Below, piece by piece: positions 19,728 to 27,640 of a stretch of 64,000 bases of DNA. The notes beneath the pieces are model-generated. The model was not told where the DNA came from and ran no database searches. It saw only the letters and a list, made by a program, of their open reading frames with translations. Positions within the stretch are counted from its first letter, which is position 1; the number at the start of each line of letters is the position of its first letter. The translations under genes were made by a program, and so were the position numbers. This stretch comes from an uncultured Acidobacteriota bacterium (GTDB lineage Bacteria > Acidobacteriota > Blastocatellia > Pyrinomonadales > Pyrinomonadaceae). The DNA is taken from assembly GCA_937873515.1 (NCBI GenBank), contig CALMYB010000001.1, positions 143,904 to 207,903 of the forward strand, written 5' to 3'.

Positions 19728-20813
19728 ATGGAAACCAGTAAACCGAGAATTTGTATTGTTGGAAGCTTGGTCGGCAGGCATCCGGGAAGGATTTCGACGC
19801 AGGGGCAGATCCTAGCAGATCTGCTCCTTAAGGAAGGATTTGATGTCGTCGCCGTATCCTCCAAGCTAAACCGCTTGTTGAGAATGCTTGAGATCGGATT
19901 CACCTTGATCTGGAGAAGAAGAGCAGTCGACATTACGATCGTTGAGGTCTATAGCGGTGCAAGCTTCTTTATTGCCGATCTGGCCAGCCTTCTTAGCAAG
20001 TGCCTTGGGCTACGAACGATCGGTGTCCTGCACGGCGGGAACCTGCCGGAATTTGCCGCAAAGTATCCGAATTGGAGTGCGCGCGTGTTTCGGCGGTTCA
20101 CAGAACTCGTGGCCCCATCATCATTCCTTAAACAGGTTGTGAAGAAGCTCGGATTTGAGGTGCGGGTTATCTCTAACGTGATCGATCTGAAAGCCTATCC
20201 GTTCAAACTAAGACGGGACATCGCCCCAAAGTTGATTTGGATGCGCGCTTTCCACAGCATCTATAACCCAGAACTTGCGATCAAGGCTTTTGCCCTAGTT
20301 CGCGAAAAACATTCGAATGCGACGCTCGTAATGGCCGGCGTGGATAAGGGAATGGAGTCGAGCATCAAACAATTGGTGCGTAACCTAGGTTTGCAAAAAG
20401 AGGTCCGTTTCCCGGGCTTTCTCGACAGCAAAGCAAAGGTGCTCGAATTCTCCCAAGCGGATATCTTTTTGAATACAAATGACATCGACAACATGCCGGT
20501 CGCAGTCGTGGAATCGTGTGCATTCGGACTTCCTGTCATTGCAACGAATGTTGGCGGCATCAGTTCACTCCTGAAGAACGGAACTGAAGGGATCCTCGTC
20601 CCAAGAGATAATGCTCAGGTGATCGCCGAGGCCGTCGATCGGCTACTCGATGACGCTGACCTCACGGAACAGATCTCACAAAACGGACGATCGTTAGCGG
20701 AAAGATCGTCCTGGGAATCGGTCAGACCGAGCTGGGTAAAGCTATTCGGCGAACTTGGCTTTCCGCGAGCTGCTCGTGTCTCCTCTGCGGTCGCCGGGAG
20801 GACCTCAGCATAA
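19728..20813 (+). CDS. family 4 glycosyltransferase
   Basis: Predicted 361-residue GT4 enzyme. The frame is open upstream to 19677, but ATG 19728, 14 bases after the Wzy-like stop, gives the natural N-terminus with P-R-I-C-I-V-G-S-L-V-G-R-H-P-G. The donor-site region is present (N-D-I-D-N-M-P-V-A-V-V-E-S near residue 267), with Asp replacing the first Glu of the usual E-x7-E motif. The stop codon shares one base with the next start, so coupling to the AMP-ligase gene is likely. Confidence 0.82.
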   Translation: METSKPRICIVGSLVGRHPGRISTQGQILADLLLKEGFDVVAVSSKLNRLLRMLEIGFTLIWRRRAVDITIVEVYSGASFFIADLASLLSKCLGLRTIGVLHGGNLPEFAAKYPNWSARVFRRFTELVAPSSFLKQVVKKLGFEVRVISNVIDLKAYPFKLRRDIAPKLIWMRAFHSIYNPELAIKAFALVREKHSNATLVMAGVDKGMESSIKQLVRNLGLQKEVRFPGFLDSKAKVLEFSQADIFLNTNDIDNMPVAVVESCAFGLPVIATNVGGISSLLKNGTEGILVPRDNAQVIAEAVDRLLDDADLTEQISQNGRSLAERSSWESVRPSWVKLFGELGFPRAARVSSAVAGRTSA

Positions 20814-22207
20814 TGTCTGCGGCATACACTTTGTATAAGCTTCTTCCGCCACCGGCGAGATCTTTGGCTGCGAGCCTTCGCGGCCATTATCTAAATCGTT
20901 GGCGTTATGGCAATGAAACGGATTCTTTGGTAAAGGCCGCTCTTGAGCGCGAGATCTGGAGCGAACGTGATTGGGATGAATGGCGATCCGAGCGCCTCAA
21001 GTTCGTGCTCCATCGAGCGGCGACGCAAGTTCCATTCTATCGCCGAAAATGGGCAGAACGTCGCGAACGCGGCGACCGATCGTCGTGGGAAGTTCTTGAG
21101 AACTGGGATGTTCTCGAGAAAGAGTCAATTCGCGTCGACCCGCTCGATTTTGTCGCTGATGATTGCAGCCCGAGCCGAATGTTTCATGACCACACAAGCG
21201 GCACGACGGGAACGTCCTTGTCGCTTTATATGAAAAAGGAGACGGTAAGGGAGTGGTATTCCCTTTTCGAGGCTCGGTCGCGAGAGTGGTATGGTGTTTC
21301 AAGACACGACAGGTGGGCGATCTTCGGCGGACAATTGGTCACGCCTGTGCATCAGACCAAGCCGCCTTTTTGGGTTTGGAACTCCGGCCTCAACCAGCTC
21401 TACATGTCGTCATACCACCTGACCGCTCGAAATACACCCGCTTACATAGACGCGATCGAAAAGCATGGCATCCGATATCTTTTGGGCTATCCATCCTCGA
21501 TCTATACCCTTGCCTCAGATACCATCCGGCTTGGGAAAAGGATATCGGATCTCATGGTCGTAATTCTTAACGCTGAGCCTGTTTACAAGTTTCAGCGAGA
21601 CGTTATCGAAACGGCCTTCGGCTGTCCCGTTCGCGAGACTTACGGCATGGCAGAGGTCGTGGCCGCTGCGGGCGAGTGCGAGTTTGGGCGGCTGCACCAA
21701 TGGCCCGAAGTTGGGATCATCGAGGCAACCGGCAATGACGAAGTGTCTGATTTCATTTGTACGGGCTTATTGAATGCCGATATGCCGCTGGTTCGATACA
21801 GGGTCGGCGATAGCGGTAGGTTAGCATCGATCAATTGTGGGTGCGGGCGAAACCTACCGGTTATCGACAACATATCGGGTCGGACGGACGACACCTTGTT
21901 CACCAAGGACGGTCGGCGGGTCGGGCGAATGGATCCGGTTTTCAAAGGTGATTTGCCGATCAAGGAAGCCCAGATCGTCCAGGAGTCCCTGTCGAAGATA
22001 ACGGTTAACTACGTGCCGGCGGCCGATTTCGAAGACTCCGCACTCGGAGATCTAAGCGGACGGATTCGAGAGCGTTTGGGCGATATTGACATCGATTTTG
22101 CTCGAATGTCGACCGTTCCAAGGACTTCTAGGGGCAAGTTCCGTGCAGTCATCAGTAAGGTCGATTTGCAAAGCGAAGATGCGGAGGCCATTGGTGGGCG
22201 ACAATAA
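20813..22207 (+). CDS. PaaK/CapK-like AMP-dependent ligase family protein
   Basis: Predicted 464-residue member of the ANL (adenylating) superfamily, closest in outline to phenylacetate-CoA ligase and to CapK proteins of capsule loci. The ATP-binding loop is T-S-G-T-T-G-T-S-L-S near residue 125, and T-Y-G-M-A-E near residue 278 is the adenylate-binding motif. D-G-R-R-V-G-R-M-D lies in the later part. CapK-type proteins are thought to activate an acid for transfer to a polysaccharide, but the substrate is unknown. It overlaps both neighbours, so it belongs to the glycan operon. Confidence 0.78.
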   Translation: MSAAYTLYKLLPPPARSLAASLRGHYLNRWRYGNETDSLVKAALEREIWSERDWDEWRSERLKFVLHRAATQVPFYRRKWAERRERGDRSSWEVLENWDVLEKESIRVDPLDFVADDCSPSRMFHDHTSGTTGTSLSLYMKKETVREWYSLFEARSREWYGVSRHDRWAIFGGQLVTPVHQTKPPFWVWNSGLNQLYMSSYHLTARNTPAYIDAIEKHGIRYLLGYPSSIYTLASDTIRLGKRISDLMVVILNAEPVYKFQRDVIETAFGCPVRETYGMAEVVAAAGECEFGRLHQWPEVGIIEATGNDEVSDFICTGLLNADMPLVRYRVGDSGRLASINCGCGRNLPVIDNISGRTDDTLFTKDGRRVGRMDPVFKGDLPIKEAQIVQESLSKITVNYVPAADFEDSALGDLSGRIRERLGDIDIDFARMSTVPRTSRGKFRAVISKVDLQSEDAEAIGGRQ

Positions 22208-23201
22208 CGAAAGACCGCTGGTATCGATCATTATCCCGGTTAGAAATGAAGCCGAGTATATCGATCGCTGTCTGGCGTCGATACTCGATCAGACGTATCC
22301 AAAGAATCGGATCGAGATCATTGTTGCCGATGGGATGTCAACAGACGATACTCGCGCAATGATTCGCGAGATCGCTGCGGCGTCGGAGATCCCGTTCAGG
22401 ATCGTCGACAACCCTCAGAAGATCGCCCCGACGGGCCTTAATCGGGCGATCGAACACGCGACCGGGGATGTGATCATTCGTGTCGACGGACATTGTGAGA
22501 TTGATGCGAATTATGTCGCAAACTGCGTCATCCTGCTCGAGTCCGACCGCACCGACGGTGTGGGCGGCCCAATAGAGACTATCGGTGAGACTGCGAAAGC
22601 CGCCGCCATATCGAAAGCAATGAGTTCAAAATTCGGCGTTGGTGGTTCCGCCTTCCGAACCGTAAGGGACCGGGAAGTGTTCACCGACACCGTCGCCTTT
22701 CCCGCATACACGCGCGACATCATCGAGCTTGCCGGTCCATTTAATGAGGAGCTCGTGCGAAATCAGGATGACGAATATAATTTTCGAATCAGAAAACTTG
22801 GAGGACGGATCCTTCTGTCCCCAACGATCAGATCCCGATATTTTAGCCGGGGAACCTTCAACTCTCTATGGCGGCAATACTTCCAGTACGGCTATTGGAA
22901 GGTCCGAGTCCTGCAGCTTCATCCAAGGCAAATGAGTCTCCGTCAGTTTGTTCCGTTCGCGCTTGTTGTTTCCATTCTTGTCCTGGCCGTTTCTGCTTTG
23001 TTCTTTAGTCCGCTCCTTTTTGTATTGGCCGGCGTTGTGAGCGCGTATGTGACGGCCAATTTGGTGGCGTCGCTTATTGCAACCAAGGCAAGGATAAGAG
23101 GTATCGCCTACGTGTCGTTAAGTTTCTGCATTCTGCATTTTGCGTACGGATGCGGTTCTCTCGTCGGACTGACGGTGTTCCGGGATCGCTGGCGAACGTA
23201 A
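22194..23201 (+). CDS. family 2 glycosyltransferase with C-terminal membrane segments (ExoA-like)
   Basis: Predicted 335-residue GT2 resembling ExoA/succinoglycan-type transferases. The frame is open upstream to 22086 inside the AMP-ligase gene; GTG 22194, which overlaps that stop, gives the normal GT2 start P-L-V-S-I-I-I-P-V-R-N-E. A-D-G-M-S-T-D-D-T and the D-G-H element at about residue 97 mark the donor and metal site. N-Q-D-D-E-Y-N-F-R near residue 190 is the ED region. Two or three hydrophobic helices at the C-terminus would anchor it in the inner membrane. It is the last gene before the lasso cluster. Confidence 0.83.
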   Translation: MGDNNERPLVSIIIPVRNEAEYIDRCLASILDQTYPKNRIEIIVADGMSTDDTRAMIREIAAASEIPFRIVDNPQKIAPTGLNRAIEHATGDVIIRVDGHCEIDANYVANCVILLESDRTDGVGGPIETIGETAKAAAISKAMSSKFGVGGSAFRTVRDREVFTDTVAFPAYTRDIIELAGPFNEELVRNQDDEYNFRIRKLGGRILLSPTIRSRYFSRGTFNSLWRQYFQYGYWKVRVLQLHPRQMSLRQFVPFALVVSILVLAVSALFFSPLLFVLAGVVSAYVTANLVASLIATKARIRGIAYVSLSFCILHFAYGCGSLVGLTVFRDRWRT

Positions 23202-23510
23202 CTCGGCACGTCGAATTTAGCGGTAAAGCAACTATCAGGATACGACCAGAGTATGAAAACGCTGACGAAATCCCGAAGCCTTGGCTATATGCGCCCCATC
23301 GGTGTGGCACATTCCGACGATGTTTGGCTCCGGCATATATGACATCCTAGAATCAGATGCTTTCAGAGCTGTTTACCTGCAATTTCTCGGAGAAATTTCA
23401 ATAGGTTGTTCTGTTGTCCGTCGTGTCGATGAAGCCATTGACCGACTGCGATTTTCATTCCTCACTTTCTTATGGATAGTTTTAGATCACAACAAGTTAT
23501 TGACATTGAA
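23202..23510 (+). other. 309-bp gap before the lasso cluster
   Basis: This stretch separates the glycan operon from the RiPP cluster. I see no recognisable gene, since the short open frames have no family features. I see no convincing promoter either. A TTGACA at 23500-23505 has no partner -10 at the right distance before the first gene. Transcription of the RiPP genes may read through from the glycan operon or start at a promoter I cannot recognise. Confidence 0.4.
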
Positions 23511-23810
23511 ATGAACGGTTCCTCACAAAACGGGGCTTGTGGGCAAAAGTATAAGGCCATTCGCGAGCATCTTATATCGGATCTCGATTCCAGGGCGGTC
23601 ATCCTAAGCCTGGTCAACGGGAAGTATTACGGTCTTAACAGTGTTGGCCTTGCTATATGGAAACTGATTCAGACCCCGTCCACGATCGTCGAGATAGAGG
23701 CATCTCTATTGCAACAATACGACGTTGACGAAGCAACTTGTCACCACGAAGTAACAACCTTCTTGGCAACGATGCTCGACGAAGATTTGATAGAAGTCGA
23801 TGAAGAATAG
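23511..23810 (+). CDS. PqqD-like RiPP recognition element (lasso-type)
   Basis: Predicted 99-residue PqqD-fold protein. In lasso systems such stand-alone proteins bind the precursor leader and present it to the B2 peptidase and B1 cyclase. Family marks are the middle segment V-N-G-K-Y-Y-G-L-N-S-V-G (about residues 36-47) followed by I-W-K-L-I, and a C-terminal helix ending L-D-E-D-L-I-E. An ATG at 23472 would add 13 residues; neither start has a good ribosome-binding site. I chose 23511 because the result fits the usual PqqD length. A 37-base gap separates it from the B2 gene. Confidence 0.82.
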   Translation: MNGSSQNGACGQKYKAIREHLISDLDSRAVILSLVNGKYYGLNSVGLAIWKLIQTPSTIVEIEASLLQQYDVDEATCHHEVTTFLATMLDEDLIEVDEE

Positions 23811-23847
23811 GTTTTCAAGGTTAGGGGCGACCATCTGAGAACGAACG

Positions 23848-24240
23848 ATGATACTCACTTCACTATTTTGGCTCGCATACTATCGATTTGGCCTTTGGGT
23901 GAGTCCCTCAGGCGTGACAAAGCGGGCGATAGACGACGCTGCCGATGATGTGCTTCCGAGGCAAACGATCGACAAAGCACTGTTGTCCGAGATCGTCAGG
24001 TCTGTTCGAAGATGCAGTCGATATGTGCCTTTCGCGTCCTGCCTAACGCAAGCTCTGGCAGCAAAGAGAATATTGAGATCATACGGTACGGATTCAAGGG
24101 TTAAGATCGGCGTAGCCGCCAAGGATTCAAGCATTGAAGCTCACGCCTGGCTTGAAGTTGAAGACAAGATAGTACTCGGACGGGTTGCTGAACAGGCACG
24201 CTTCTCAGTAATGACTTCCCGTCCACACATCCTTCAATGA
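23848..24240 (+). CDS. lasso peptide B2-type leader peptidase (transglutaminase-like cysteine protease)
   Basis: Predicted 130-residue protease of the lasso B2 family (Transglut_core3). Cys65 in A-S-C-L-T-Q-A-L-A and His99 in E-A-H-A-W-L-E-V-E fit the catalytic Cys-His pair, with Glu103 or a nearby acidic residue as third member. The spacing and length match stand-alone B2 enzymes that act with a separate PqqD-like protein. The N-terminus is hydrophobic (about residues 3-18). It would cut the leader from the precursor encoded at 26335. Its stop overlaps the start of the B1 gene (ATGA), so the pair is translationally coupled. Confidence 0.85.
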   Translation: MILTSLFWLAYYRFGLWVSPSGVTKRAIDDAADDVLPRQTIDKALLSEIVRSVRRCSRYVPFASCLTQALAAKRILRSYGTDSRVKIGVAAKDSSIEAHAWLEVEDKIVLGRVAEQARFSVMTSRPHILQ

Positions 24241-26213
24241 GCGGAATTGTCGCAATATTCTACCCTGATAACCGACCTGTTTCAGAGCGGCTTCTAGGTA
24301 AAGCCCTTGATACGCTCGTACACCGCGGTCGGGATGGCCGTGGTATTTGGATCGGCGGAAATGTTGGACTTGGCCACCGAATGAGATGGACGACGCCCGA
24401 GTCGCTGAACGAAGGATTGCCACTTCAAAAGGCAGAAGGCAGACTCGTGATCACGTGTGATGCACGCATTGATAATCGAGAAGACCTGCTTAGGCAACTG
24501 TCATTTGACCGCACCCCAGTTTCAACGATCACGGACAGCGAGATAGTACTTCGGGCTTATGAAAAATGGGGTGAAGACTGTACACGCCACCTGATCGGAG
24601 ACTTTGTCTTTGCGATCTGGGACGCGACAAAAAAGATGCTCTTCTGTGCTCGAGATACGCTTGGGTTGAAGCATTTTTATTACTATTACAGACCCGGCGT
24701 CATCTTCGCTTTAGCTTCCGAGATCAAGGCTTTGCTTCAGATCGAACAAGTTCCTAAGGAACTCAACGAGGCACACCTTGCAGACTACTTGATCCTAAGA
24801 TCGGAAGATAAGGTGTCGACGTTTTATAAAGGGATCGATCGATTGCCATCAAACCATTCCTTGAGGGTGACGTCGGCCGGCATGAAGATCTCCCAAAGTT
24901 GGGCGCCTAGATTCAGCGAACTGAAGCTCCGAAGGGATGCCGACTATCAAGAGGCCTTTCTCGAGAAGTTTTCGCAAGCGGTCAATTGCCGCCTTCGCAG
25001 TGCCTTTCCGATCGGGGCAATGCTATCTGGCGGTTTAGATTCATCTGCGGTAGTTTGTGTGGCCGACCGATCCCTTCGCTCTCAGAATCGTGACCCATTG
25101 AACACGTATTCGGCCATCTTTCCAACGCTGGCGAAGATGGATCCAAGAATCGACGAATCTGCCTATATGAAGGCGATCATCGAAAAGACGAAGGTTAACC
25201 CACACTTTGTCAACGTCGACGACGCGAGTCCGCTCCAAAATATGGACAAGATCGTTTGGCACACCGACCATCCGGTCGGCTATCTGAATGTCTATATGGA
25301 TTCACAGATATTCAAGAGATGCGAAGCAGATGGGGTTCGCAGTCTGCTTACAGGCCACGACGGAGACACCACCGTTACTTACGGATACCAGGAATTCGAG
25401 CAACTGGCAAAGCGCGGCAAGTTCATAAGGATGATGCGAGAAGCCCGGGCGATGAGCAAGAATATTCCGTCAAGAATGCATTCCGTCAAGCGTCTTGCTT
25501 GGCACAAAGGCTTAAAGCCCGCCATCCCGGCGGCGATCGTGAAGGCGTGGCGATTTGCCAGATTCTGGAAAGAAAGCATTGTCGATGATTCAGTGATTAG
25601 TCATCCATTGCATTTGAGTTCGGTCAACTCAGAATTCAGATCTAGGGAAGAACTCGTTCGGCGAACCGATGCCTTATGGGAGGAGAATTCTCAAAATGGA
25701 GCAACGCCGGCTCAGCACCATTGGAACTCCCTGACGACCGGACTCTTTTCAAATATGCACGAACAGGTTGAGAAACTCTCGGCCGCCTATGGGGTCGAGC
25801 CGCGACACCCATTTTTTGACCGACGCCTCATCGAGTTCTGTGTCTCGCTTCCTCCTGGTCAACGGATATATAAGGGATGGACACGGTCAATCTTTCGGTT
25901 CGCAATGGAAGGGATCCTCCCAGAAGCCGTTCAATGGCGGGTCGATAAAGCTAATCTTGGCGCCCATATCAAGATGAATCTTCTTAAGTATGGTAGCGAC
26001 GAGATCGAAGCCGCTATCGGCCGCGACTCGTGGATGATCGCAAAGTTTTTGGATACGGACCAGTTACGATCTGCCTACGACGAGTTCAAGCTGGACGCCA
26101 ATCGAAAGGACCCGGAAGCACTTTTGCTTTTGACAAGTATGTATTTGATCAAGTGGCTTGACCACTCTGGATTTGCCCAAGAGGACCACCGCGTCGCGCT
26201 GGCCGGTGCTTGA
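24237..26213 (+). CDS. lasso peptide B1-type macrolactam synthetase (asparagine synthetase homologue)
   Basis: Predicted 658-residue asparagine-synthetase homologue. In lasso biosynthesis this enzyme adenylates an Asp/Glu side chain and joins it to the core N-terminus. The N-terminus reads Met-Ser-Gly-Ile-Val, so the Cys2 glutaminase nucleophile is replaced by Ser. The amidotransferase half is therefore probably inactive, as expected for an enzyme that uses no ammonia. The ATP-pyrophosphatase loop S-G-G-L-D-S-S begins at Ser264. It overlaps the B2 gene and is followed by the precursor gene 121 bases downstream. Since the predicted core lacks acid at positions 7-9, the bond it makes here is uncertain. 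Confidence 0.85.
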   Translation: MSGIVAIFYPDNRPVSERLLGKALDTLVHRGRDGRGIWIGGNVGLGHRMRWTTPESLNEGLPLQKAEGRLVITCDARIDNREDLLRQLSFDRTPVSTITDSEIVLRAYEKWGEDCTRHLIGDFVFAIWDATKKMLFCARDTLGLKHFYYYYRPGVIFALASEIKALLQIEQVPKELNEAHLADYLILRSEDKVSTFYKGIDRLPSNHSLRVTSAGMKISQSWAPRFSELKLRRDADYQEAFLEKFSQAVNCRLRSAFPIGAMLSGGLDSSAVVCVADRSLRSQNRDPLNTYSAIFPTLAKMDPRIDESAYMKAIIEKTKVNPHFVNVDDASPLQNMDKIVWHTDHPVGYLNVYMDSQIFKRCEADGVRSLLTGHDGDTTVTYGYQEFEQLAKRGKFIRMMREARAMSKNIPSRMHSVKRLAWHKGLKPAIPAAIVKAWRFARFWKESIVDDSVISHPLHLSSVNSEFRSREELVRRTDALWEENSQNGATPAQHHWNSLTTGLFSNMHEQVEKLSAAYGVEPRHPFFDRRLIEFCVSLPPGQRIYKGWTRSIFRFAMEGILPEAVQWRVDKANLGAHIKMNLLKYGSDEIEAAIGRDSWMIAKFLDTDQLRSAYDEFKLDANRKDPEALLLLTSMYLIKWLDHSGFAQEDHRVALAGA

Positions 26214-26237
26214 TCATCCTTCTGAAGCTTTGATAAT
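26210..26237 (+). promoter_or_regulatory. candidate promoter for the lasso precursor gene
   Basis: TTGATC at 26210-26215 and GATAAT at 26232-26237 are separated by 16 bases and resemble sigma-70 -35 and -10 boxes. They lie at the end of the B1 gene and about 97 bases before the precursor start. Such a site would let the precursor be made in excess over its enzymes. This is a pattern match only. Confidence 0.4.
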
Positions 26238-26247
26238 GCTCTGCAAG

Positions 26248-26264
26248 ACGGCACGGTTTGCCGT
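26248..26264 (+). other. stem-loop in precursor 5' leader (1)
   Basis: ACGGCA and TGCCGT form a perfect six-base-pair stem around a five-base loop. With the second hairpin at 26292 it structures the 5' untranslated region if transcription begins at the candidate promoter. Its role (stability, attenuation or none) is unknown. Confidence 0.4.
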
Positions 26265-26291
26265 TGGCGGACTTTGTCAGATCCATGCGCT

Positions 26292-26310
26292 TGCAAAATA
26301 GCGTTTTGCA
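26292..26310 (+). other. stem-loop in precursor 5' leader (2)
   Basis: TGCAAAA and TTTTGCA form a perfect seven-base-pair stem around the loop TAGCG. It ends 12 bases before the Shine-Dalgarno sequence of the precursor and leaves that site free. It may protect the message or expose the ribosome site. Confidence 0.45.
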
Positions 26311-26320
26311 GAAACCAGAG

Positions 26321-26328
26321 AAAGGAGG
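26321..26328 (+). promoter_or_regulatory. strong ribosome-binding site of the precursor gene
   Basis: AAAGGAGG lies six bases before ATG 26335. It is a near-perfect anti-Shine-Dalgarno match, whereas the enzyme genes of the same cluster have weak or no such match. It fixes the precursor start and predicts high translation. Confidence 0.8.
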
Positions 26329-26334
26329 ATAAAA

Positions 26335-26502
26335 ATGGAGAAAAAAGTCGATACTAAGCTAGCTTGGGAAAAACCGGACGTTACCGTGTACGGCGATGTA
26401 GCCTCACTTACACAAGGTAGTCCTCAAGGCACAGGTAAAAACCTGGGTTTTGGAGACGATATTTTGCAAGTGGTAAACACAGGTATCTCTTCGATTCCCT
26501 AG
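26335..26502 (+). CDS. lasso-type RiPP precursor peptide (non-canonical core)
   Basis: A 55-residue peptide that I found by translating the gap between the B1 and kinase genes. Its leader (residues 1-27) fits the lasso consensus Y-x2-P-x-L-x3-G-x5-T with W11, P14, V16, G20 and T26, using conservative Trp-for-Tyr and Val-for-Leu changes. Lasso leaders end with this Thr at position -2, so the core would begin at Gly28 and have 28 residues. It begins G-S-P-Q-G-T-G-K-N and ends S-S-I-P. Canonical cores need Asp/Glu at position 7, 8 or 9, but here these are Gly, Lys and Asn. The only acids are the adjacent Asp14 and Asp15. It may form a larger ring, be cut at a later Gly (cutting before core Gly7 would put the Asp pair at 8 and 9), or be a different RiPP. 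It is flanked by stem-loops and has a strong ribosome site. Confidence 0.82.
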   Translation: MEKKVDTKLAWEKPDVTVYGDVASLTQGSPQGTGKNLGFGDDILQVVNTGISSIP

Positions 26503-26513
26503 CTTTACTCATC

Positions 26514-26533
26514 GGTATGTCCTTTGACATACC
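26514..26533 (+). other. stem-loop just after the precursor stop
   Basis: GGTATGTC and GACATACC form a perfect eight-base-pair stem with loop CTTT, starting 11 bases after the precursor stop. There is no U-tract behind it. It is therefore more likely an mRNA-stabilising or partial-termination structure that sets the precursor-to-kinase ratio than a full intrinsic terminator. Confidence 0.55.
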
Positions 26534-26618
26534 AGGTCGACTGATGGGCCGCCCCTCCAACAACCTTGAGAGTCACGGCCCTCTATGACGAAAGCGGGAC
26601 CACTAACTCTGCAGTTCA

Positions 26619-27614
26619 GTGGTTTCGCTTTTGAACCCAAGATTCATGTTCTCGAACTTCAACAGGTCAACATACGTCGCATACGGAATGAATATCGACT
26701 CGTCGATATGGATGCCGGACCTAATTCCCGGCGGAGATGGAAGTGATGTAACCGTTCGATTCGGGACGCTGACCGACGACTACCTGGACGACATCGTTCG
26801 AACACCCTTTATCGACACTCCCGGATGTCGTGTACGCGTATCCGAGCATGCAATGTCGTTCGATTGGCCGATAATTGGAAGATTCCTGATCACGGAGGGA
26901 CGAACTGTCGTCGTCGAGCCTGCACCTTCTACCCTTGAGGAAGACTTGCTTCCTTTTCTTACGGGCCCGGCTATGATCGCTTTGCTCCACCAACGCGGAT
27001 ACTTGGTCCTTCACGCGAGTTGTGTCGTTGTAAACGGGATCGCTGCAGCCTTCTTGGGTGCAAAGGGATTTGGAAAATCGACGCTTGCGGCCTGCCTTTA
27101 TTCGCGCGGCCACTCACTGATCAGCGACGACATCGTTCCTGTCTATTTTGCGGGCGGAACGGCTTGGACGCTGCCGGGCTACCCACGAATAAAGCTTTAT
27201 CCCGACTCGGTCGTCGCGGCGGGAGGCGATCCCGATCGTCTTCCGTTCATACACCGATCGATAGAAAAACATTCGTTCTCATGTCCGAACGATAGGTCCC
27301 TCGGGGCGGTCGAATTGGGGGCCATCTACATTCTCGACAAGGACGATACGACCACGATCGAAGAACTTGATCGCGCCCGCACATTTGTCGAGTTGATAAC
27401 CAATACACATGCTGGCCATCATCTTGTGAGATTGAACGCACAGGAACGGCACTTTCACCAATGTCAGAAACTGGTATGCGGAGTTCCCTCGTTCCGAATT
27501 AGCCGGCCGCATGACTTCAGCACGATCGATGAGGTGTGCTCTCGCCTTGAGCGTCATCTTTTAGGTCAAAAGCACGCCAAGAAGATCGGTGAACCGATAT
27601 TTTCGGATATTTAG
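26619..27614 (+). CDS. HPr-kinase-like protein of the lasso cluster
   Basis: Predicted P-loop kinase of up to 331 residues, related to the C-terminal domain of HPr kinase/phosphorylase. Walker A is G-A-K-G-F-G-K-S-T, beginning at Gly147, preceded by a strand with L-H-A-S-C-V-V-V. S-D-D-I-V-P-V near residue 168 matches the acidic metal-binding motif of HPrK-like proteins. The frame opens at GTG 26619; ATG 26646 is an alternative start. Such kinases occur in paeninodin-type lasso clusters, where the C-terminal Ser of the precursor is phosphorylated. Here the precursor ends in Pro with Ser at core 25 and 26, so the target is uncertain. Confidence 0.78.
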   Translation: MVSLLNPRFMFSNFNRSTYVAYGMNIDSSIWMPDLIPGGDGSDVTVRFGTLTDDYLDDIVRTPFIDTPGCRVRVSEHAMSFDWPIIGRFLITEGRTVVVEPAPSTLEEDLLPFLTGPAMIALLHQRGYLVLHASCVVVNGIAAAFLGAKGFGKSTLAACLYSRGHSLISDDIVPVYFAGGTAWTLPGYPRIKLYPDSVVAAGGDPDRLPFIHRSIEKHSFSCPNDRSLGAVELGAIYILDKDDTTTIEELDRARTFVELITNTHAGHHLVRLNAQERHFHQCQKLVCGVPSFRISRPHDFSTIDEVCSRLERHLLGQKHAKKIGEPIFSDI

Positions 27615-27640
27615 CGAAGGGACCACCTCGGTACGGGCAA

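Noticed and set aside
23281..23514. Short + strand frame before the PqqD-like gene
   Set aside because: It starts with TTG, has no ribosome site or recognisable family, and overlaps the PqqD-like start.
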